DNA of 64,000 nt from Actinomadura darangshiensis (GTDB taxonomy: Bacteria; Actinomycetota; Actinomycetes; Streptosporangiales; Streptosporangiaceae). Shown here in pieces: positions 63,104 through 64,000 of the stretch (its first letter is position 1; each line of letters starts with the position of its first letter). The position numbers and the translations under genes are program-made. Where the stretch lies: positions 1 to 64,000 of the forward strand of contig NZ_SMKY01000010.1 of NCBI RefSeq assembly GCF_004349235.1. The letters run 5' to 3'. The notes under the pieces are model-generated. The model saw only the letters and a program-made list of their open reading frames with translations, was not told the DNA's origin and did not search any database.

Positions 63104-64000
63104 TGCGCGTTGTCGTGGCGCCCGACTCCTTCAAGGGCAGCCTGTCGGCGGCGGCCGTGTGCGCCGCCGTCGAGGCGGGCGTCCGGCGGGCCGTGCCGGG
63201 CGCCGAGGTGGTCGCGGTGCCGATGGCGGACGGCGGCGAGGGCACCCTCGACTGCTTCCTCAGCGCCAGCGCGGGCGACGCGATCGAGGTGGCCGCCACC
63301 GACCCGCTGGGGCGTCCGGTGAAGGCGCGCTACGCCCTGTCGGGGGACGGCCGGTCCGCCGTGGTGGAGCTGGCCGCCGCGTCCGGGCTGCCGCTGGTCG
63401 AGGAGCTGCCGCCCGACCCGATGAACGCCGCCACCACCGGCACCGGCGAGCTGATCGCGGACGCGGTCCGGCGCGGCGCCCGCGACGTCCTCGTCTGCAT
63501 CGGCGGCAGCGCCAGCACCGACGGAGGCACCGGGCTGCTGCGCGCCCTCGGCGTCCGCTTCCTGGACGCCGCCGGCGCGGAGCTGCCGCCGGGCGGCGGC
63601 GCACTGGCCCGCCTCGCCTCGATCGACGACTCCGGCGTCCCGGACGAGGTGCGCGCCACCCGGTTCCGGGTCGCCTGCGACGTGACCAACCCGCTCGTCG
63701 GGCCGGACGGCGCCGCCGCCGTGTTCGGCCCCCAGAAGGGCGCGTCCCCCGGCCAGGCCGCCGAGCTGGACGCCGCCCTCACCGTCTTCGCCGACGTACT
63801 CGCCGCGCACGGCGGCACCCGCGTCCACGACCTGCCCGGCGCGGGGGCGGCCGGCGGCACCTGCGGCGGCCTCGTCGGCGTGCTCGGCGCCGAGCCGTCC
63901 GGCGGCGCGCTCCTCGTCGCCGAGGCGGTCGGGCTGCCGTCCGCGCTCGCCGGCGCCGACCTGGTCGTCACCGGGGAGGGCCGCGTGGACGGGCAGAGCG
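63103..64000 (+). CDS. Glycerate kinase (3' truncated by the window)
   Basis: 299 codons of a GlxK/GarK-type glycerate kinase are visible. VVAPDSFKGSLSAAAVCAA is the N-terminal signature, PMADGGEGTLDCF follows, then TTGTGELIADAVRRGARDVLVCIGGSASTDGGTG (the substrate/ATP region) and AGAAGGTCGGLVG; LVVTGEGRVDGQS reaches the window end. It phosphorylates D-glycerate, usually to 2-phosphoglycerate. The remaining C-terminus of about 75 residues lies outside. Start ATG 63103 overlaps the stop of a 30-codon ORF. Confidence 0.93.
   Translation, partial: MRVVVAPDSFKGSLSAAAVCAAVEAGVRRAVPGAEVVAVPMADGGEGTLDCFLSASAGDAIEVAATDPLGRPVKARYALSGDGRSAVVELAAASGLPLVEELPPDPMNAATTGTGELIADAVRRGARDVLVCIGGSASTDGGTGLLRALGVRFLDAAGAELPPGGGALARLASIDDSGVPDEVRATRFRVACDVTNPLVGPDGAAAVFGPQKGASPGQAAELDAALTVFADVLAAHGGTRVHDLPGAGAAGGTCGGLVGVLGAEPSGGALLVAEAVGLPSALAGADLVVTGEGRVDGQS

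Overview
The window is GC-rich throughout. It shows frequent GTG starts, many GTGA/ATGA/TGATG stop-start overlaps, and typical actinobacterial markers: OpcA, a Pup-type proteasome beta subunit, the SUF operon with a SufR repressor, and NarL/DesR-type two-component pairs. The gene set and the atypical Pgi-family proteins in the pentose-phosphate operon suggest a filamentous actinomycete near Actinomadura/Thermomonosporaceae. That placement is inference. No rRNA, tRNA, CRISPR array, insertion sequence or phage gene was recognised, and the region reads as core chromosome.

Layout. 1-10 kb: small membrane proteins; a MarR repressor divergent from a DHA2 exporter; a sensor kinase and response regulator with an FMN-barrel protein between them; a TetR/DHA2-exporter unit with matching operator-like palindromes; a 7Fe ferredoxin coupled to a SufR-like Cys-rich regulator; a cupin; and an L,D-transpeptidase lipoprotein. 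10.5-22.5 kb (minus): a pentose-phosphate operon tkt-tal-[three Pgi-like paralogues]-[45-codon ORF]-zwf-opcA-pgl. 23-31.8 kb: heme A synthesis (ctaB, ctaA) around a PrsW-type protease, then PolX, a lone proteasome beta subunit, an EamA exporter and an ABC-2 exporter. 31.9-37.6 kb: an arginine deiminase operon (arcA-argF-arcC-APC permease-tandem Usp). 37.6-44.5 kb: sufR-B-D-Rieske-C-S-U-T, preceded by an iron-box-like palindrome and a SufR-box match. 44.5-51 kb: a second two-component pair, a degenerate EAL-CBS protein and three tandem AIM24 proteins. 51-60 kb: a VOC protein, an ABC-F gene behind a likely leader-peptide attenuator, a small HTH protein, a crotonase, a secreted S15 peptidase, an ABC exporter and a sulfotransferase-like protein. 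60-64 kb: sirtuin, LD-carboxypeptidase, a YtpQ-like protein, a 30-codon ORF and a truncated glycerate kinase.

How genes work together. The PPP operon routes glucose-6-phosphate through G6PDH (with OpcA) and 6PGL, and recycles sugars through transaldolase and transketolase. The arc operon converts arginine to ornithine, ammonia, CO2 and ATP. The SUF operon builds Fe-S clusters and appears to have both an iron-responsive and an Fe-S-responsive control site. CtaB and CtaA supply heme A for cytochrome oxidase.

Most unusual points: (i) three tandem Pgi-fold paralogues showing graded loss of substrate-site motifs; (ii) a hidden acidic 45-codon ORF with rare codons fused by stop-start overlaps to both neighbours; (iii) an alternative RNA-pairing leader before the ABC-F gene; (iv) an orphan, catalytically intact PrcB; (v) overlapping iron/Fe-S control of suf; (vi) a recurrent TANNNT-N7-start-codon module indicating leaderless transcripts.
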